Source of the DNA: DAONJL01 sp035405645 [NCBI: bacterium]
Lineage (GTDB): Bacteria; JAGOBX01; DAONJL01
Assembly (NCBI GenBank): GCA_035405645.1
Contig: DAONJL010000029.1
Span: forward strand, 4,021-30,495
DNA length: 26,475 bases
Reading direction: 5' to 3'
The notes beneath the pieces are model-generated. The model saw nothing but the letters and a program-made list of their open reading frames with translations, was not told the DNA's origin and searched no databases. Below, one piece after another: positions 25,437 to 26,475 of this stretch; within the stretch, counting starts at the first letter, position 1, and every line of letters begins with the position of its first letter. The position numbers and the translations under genes are program-made.

Positions 25437-26475
25437 TTAAAATCGCAAATTCAAATATGTTTTTAATAAGATTAAATTTTCTTCATTTGCAAAATTACGA
25501 ATACTTGAACCATCAGCATAATAATATGTATAATTTGTGTCTTGCTGATAATCTGTAAATTTTGCTTTAAATGTTATTTTAAATTGGAAATTTTCATTTA
25601 TATAATTTGTCAAGTAGAGCAAAAATTTATAGCCTTTGCCATCCATAAAATCTATGCTATTATCTTCTATATTCCATAATTGAAAGCCATTACTTGACCA
25701 GATATAAAATGAACTTTTTAAATTTAATCTATTACTAAATTTATACTCATAATCAGCACCATAATAATTTCCATCTATTTTTCCCTCACGATTTTCATTC
25801 TTACTTATTCTACTTTCAAGATTCAAATATGAATCTCTGCTTACTCTGTTTATTATTCTTATTGTCGTTTCATTTGTTTTTGATTCGCTTATATCTCTAT
25901 ATTTTCTCTGAAGTTTATGTTTTAATCTTATTGCAAAATTCATAAATGGCTGTATTTCTATTTCGCCCTGCATTCTATCATTATTTGTTCGATATGTATT
26001 TTTTGTTCCTGCATCATATTTGTAATTATCCCAATTATCATAATATGCATTTGTTATTTTAAATCTTTTGTTTATTCTTATTTGACTTGCCTGAACATAA
26101 TATCCTGCTTCTGATTTCATTTGTGCATTTGAGATATAATAATAATCATTAACTCCATCACCATCTAAATCAATATTTTTAAATTTATAATCATAACTTA
26201 ATATTGTTCCATCAAAGCGTCCATAAGATTCTGCAAAACCTCGACTATATGGATTATCATATTTTGAATTATAATTTCGCCATAGAACTAATAAATTACC
26301 ACGATTTGTATCATATCGCGCGCCTAAATTATGTGCTGAACCGCCATCCAATAGATATGCTAATTCGCCAAAAAGACCAAACCGCGAATAAATAATTTGA
26401 AAATCAGCACTCTGTATTTTTCGCTCTTTTCCTTTAAATGAATTCAAATAATCAGGGTCTGTTACTGTAACCTGC
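25437..26475 (-). CDS. outer-membrane beta-barrel protein, N-terminus outside window
   Basis: C-terminal 345 residues or so; the frame stays open to the window edge (upstream of a TTG at 26447 it reads QVTVTDPDY), so the true start is beyond 26475. Strand-rich, with a final NLRF typical of outer-membrane barrels. The segment LFGELAYLLDGGSAHNLGAR, then WRNYNSKYDNPYSRGFAESYGRF and on to EAGYYVQAS, resembles the barrel part of large helix-hairpin-helix outer-membrane proteins known from Bacteroidota and relatives (pattern: LLYRNY, NAFAE, NE.G.Y). DLDGDGVND looks like a calcium-binding loop. Any HhH part would lie outside the window. It is the most upstream visible gene of the barrel-barrel-nucleotidase-giant protein cluster. 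Confidence 0.6.
   Translation of the reverse strand, partial: QVTVTDPDYLNSFKGKERKIQSADFQIIYSRFGLFGELAYLLDGGSAHNLGARYDTNRGNLLVLWRNYNSKYDNPYSRGFAESYGRFDGTILSYDYKFKNIDLDGDGVNDYYYISNAQMKSEAGYYVQASQIRINKRFKITNAYYDNWDNYKYDAGTKNTYRTNNDRMQGEIEIQPFMNFAIRLKHKLQRKYRDISESKTNETTIRIINRVSRDSYLNLESRISKNENREGKIDGNYYGADYEYKFSNRLNLKSSFYIWSSNGFQLWNIEDNSIDFMDGKGYKFLLYLTNYINENFQFKITFKAKFTDYQQDTNYTYYYADGSSIRNFANEENLILLKTYLNLRF

Overview
The window is very AT-rich and comes from a flagellated bacterium with a diderm envelope. Three flagellins and a FlaG show flagella. MreC/MreD, a GspL/GspM-like pair, a lipoprotein and two probable outer-membrane beta-barrels show the envelope. A 3,044-residue secreted protein ends in a FlgD-like sorting-type module of the kind seen in the FCB group and several uncultured phyla. 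I cannot name the species; an uncultured lineage is the best guess, and this rests on architecture only. Every gene is on the minus strand except one tRNA and a restriction-modification (R-M) cassette.

Layout. 212-6307 is a flagellin region: divergent flagellin C, then tRNA-Gly(GCC) (+), serS and a sugar-phosphate nucleotidyltransferase, flaG, flagellin A, flagellin B, and an unusual leader upstream of flagellin B. 6327-11027 is one tight operon transcribed dapF > lipoprotein > mreC > mreD > gspL-like > gspM-like; every junction after the lipoprotein is a 4-nt ATGA overlap. 11443-13261 is a plus-strand R-M cassette with an intact Dam-type methyltransferase and a broken endonuclease gene. 13527-26475 is a secreted or outer-membrane cluster: beta-barrel (cut by the window edge), second beta-barrel, 5'-nucleotidase-family enzyme, and the giant modular protein, which carries lamin-tail, FN3, PHP-hydrolase and OB-fold domains.

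The most interesting part is the regulation of the flagellin region. A perfect sigma-28 promoter (TAAAGTTT-N11-GCCGATAA) lies about 290 nt upstream of flagellin B. It is followed by a 14-codon basic leader ORF whose stop lies in the 5' arm of a 20-bp intrinsic terminator. The terminator's 3' arm can also pair with a downstream segment, which would act as an antiterminator. In addition, all three flagellins, flaG and the leader ORF have GGA-in-loop hairpins over or just upstream of their ribosome binding sites. These resemble CsrA sites (RUACARGGAUGU). Together they suggest sigma-28, translation-coupled attenuation and CsrA/FliW-type control acting on one short leader. This is inferred from sequence and is testable.

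The second theme is possible extracellular nucleic-acid use. A giant protein with nuclease-like accessory modules sits beside a secreted 5'-nucleotidase and a barrel that resembles HhH-associated outer-membrane proteins.
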